From an uncultured Polyangiaceae bacterium (GTDB lineage Bacteria; Myxococcota_A; Polyangia; Polyangiales; Houyiibacteriaceae), in assembly GCA_947259605.1 (NCBI GenBank), contig CAMYMX010000201.1:1-6558 (forward strand): 6,558 bases of DNA. Reading direction: 5' to 3'. A program made the translations under genes and the position numbers. Below the pieces are notes generated by a model, which had not been told where the DNA came from, ran no database searches, and was given only the letters and a program-made list of their open reading frames with translations. Of this stretch, positions 5,665 to 6,558 are shown one piece after another. The stretch's first letter is position 1. The number at the start of each line of letters is the position of its first letter.

Positions 5665-6558
5665 TCAATCACGTTGCGCTGGTTCTGTCTTGGGTGCTTC
5701 AGCCCGGGGGGCCGAGGGACGCTCTCCTTTCTCGCGGGCCTGGATGGCCAACTGCCGTACCCTGGCGATATCCTCATCGGAGAAAACACCATTCACACCC
5801 GAAATCGCGGCCAGCCGCATGCCATGCTTCAACCCCAGTTTGTAGATTTCATGCACCTTTTCCCACTCGATCGTCCGGCCCAGAGTGAAGTTTTCGAACC
5901 GGCCTTCCAGAGTAAGCACGATGGTCTCCGCAAGGCACGCATACACCACGTTGTGGTCTTCAAAGCCGATTTGTTTCATGCGCACTTCGCCGGGCAGGTA
6001 CACCTCACCCGACTCGATGACCAACACATCCGGACGTTTGGCCACCTCTTCGGCGGGCAGGTCGAGTGGCCGCGCGACATCGGTGATCACACAGCCCGGC
6101 TTCACTTTCATGATGTCGAGAATTTTCTTGCCAGCCCCAGAGGTTGCCGTGACGATCATATCCATGTCGCCAATGCTGCGGTCACCGTCCGCATAGGAAG
6201 CCAGTACAAGCTTTGCCCCCGGTGATTCTTTGAGGATGGACTTCTCGAGCACCAGCAGTTTTGCCGATTCCGGAGACACGAGGTGGACTTCCTCTGCTGT
6301 CCGGGCCAGCAGCCTCGCGCAGGCCGAGCCGATCGCGCCGGTGGCACCCACCACCATCGCCTTTCCCTTGATTCTCTTACCCTTCTCCAGCTCGACCAGG
6401 CCCAGCCTGGCGGCAGCGTCATGGGCTGCCCACAGGGCGCCGGAGGCGCTGTAGCTATTCCCCGTGGTGATCGGCAGGGGGGCGCGCTTGGCCACGGTGA
6501 CCCCCGCGTCTCCGACGACTTTGGTGAATGCCCCGAGCCCCATGATCTGGGCGCCCAT
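5665..6558 (-). CDS. Long-chain acyl-ACP reductase-like protein (COG5322 type), 5' end outside window
   Basis: The visible 297 residues match, by recall, the C-terminal two-thirds of cyanobacterial acyl-ACP reductase (AAR), which reduces fatty acyl-ACP to fatty aldehyde with NADPH in the cytoplasm. Matching landmarks are GLGAFT (7-12), TTGNSYSA (31-38), the Rossmann dinucleotide loop VVGATGAIGSA (69-79), and ACLAETIVLTLEGRFENFTLGR (207-228), next to the AAR stretch around its thioester-forming Cys. Cys208 here sits at that catalytic position. The end, HGMRLAAISG, also matches. A Pro/Ala/Lys-rich tail of about 20 residues follows. An ATG occurs at the very edge (6556-6558), but AAR proteins are about 340 residues and the homology begins in mid-protein, so roughly 110-120 residues probably lie beyond the window. 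Non-cyanobacterial members of this family are often annotated as dehydrogenases of unknown substrate, so acyl-ACP or acyl-CoA use is inferred. It is convergent with the cysteine-repeat ORF. No aldehyde-deformylating oxygenase is present here. Confidence 0.85.
   Translation of the reverse strand: MGAQIMGLGAFTKVVGDAGVTVAKRAPLPITTGNSYSASGALWAAHDAAARLGLVELEKGKRIKGKAMVVGATGAIGSACARLLARTAEEVHLVSPESAKLLVLEKSILKESPGAKLVLASYADGDRSIGDMDMIVTATSGAGKKILDIMKVKPGCVITDVARPLDLPAEEVAKRPDVLVIESGEVYLPGEVRMKQIGFEDHNVVYACLAETIVLTLEGRFENFTLGRTIEWEKVHEIYKLGLKHGMRLAAISGVNGVFSDEDIARVRQLAIQAREKGERPSAPRAEAPKTEPAQRD

Noticed and set aside
5563..6225. 220-codon plus-strand open frame
   Set aside because: Antisense to the acyl-ACP-reductase homologue, whose motifs are unmistakable. 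The translation is rich in His, Arg and Pro with no family features.
1..6558. CRISPR array, tRNA/rRNA genes, insertion sequences, attachment sites
   Set aside because: No direct repeat/spacer pattern, no cloverleaf or rRNA sequence, no transposase or integrase frame and no terminal repeats were seen on either strand.

Overview
The window (roughly 60% GC or higher by eye) looks like chromosomal sequence from a high-GC bacterium that secretes large proteins. Myxococcota or another deltaproteobacterial-type lineage is the best guess. This is an inference from three things: a CYP51/CYP7-like bacterial P450, a long multidomain exported hydrolase, and a protein built of CxDGNxCTxDxC cysteine repeats. 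No rRNA, tRNA or other phylogenetic marker is present to confirm it.

Layout, left to right. (1) A minus-strand cysteine-rich ORF (63-650) has a clear 3' end but no convincing start or export signal. (2) A cytochrome P450 lies on the plus strand (635-2014). It has ExxR, PERF and the FGxGxHRCxGE haem loop, with Asn where most P450s carry the I-helix Thr. (3) A possible small plus-strand gene begins with a GTGA overlap at the P450 stop (2011-2400) and runs into the 3' end of the next gene. (4) A very large exported alpha/beta hydrolase lies on the minus strand (2245-4878), with two predicted beta-sandwich domains before the catalytic domain and a complete-looking Ser-Asp-His triad. (5) A plus-strand cysteine-repeat protein without a signal peptide (4911-5504) is divergent from the hydrolase. 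(6) The C-terminal ~300 residues of a minus-strand protein resemble cyanobacterial long-chain acyl-ACP reductase (5665-6558). That gene continues past the right edge.

The genes do not form one operon. P450 (plus the small ORF) and hydrolase converge near 2245. Hydrolase and cysteine-repeat ORF diverge near 4880-4911. Cysteine-repeat ORF and acyl-ACP-reductase homologue converge in 5505-5664. A lipid theme links the three best-supported genes (CYP51/CYP7-type P450, lipase-type hydrolase, fatty-acyl reductase homologue), but their orientation gives no evidence of co-transcription, so a shared pathway is speculation. The two cysteine-rich ORFs both lack exported N-termini and may be fragments of secreted proteins.

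I found no CRISPR array, insertion sequence, tRNA, rRNA or recognisable riboswitch. The best leads are the non-canonical P450 I-helix, the reductase homologue with its catalytic Cys, and the coupled small ORF.
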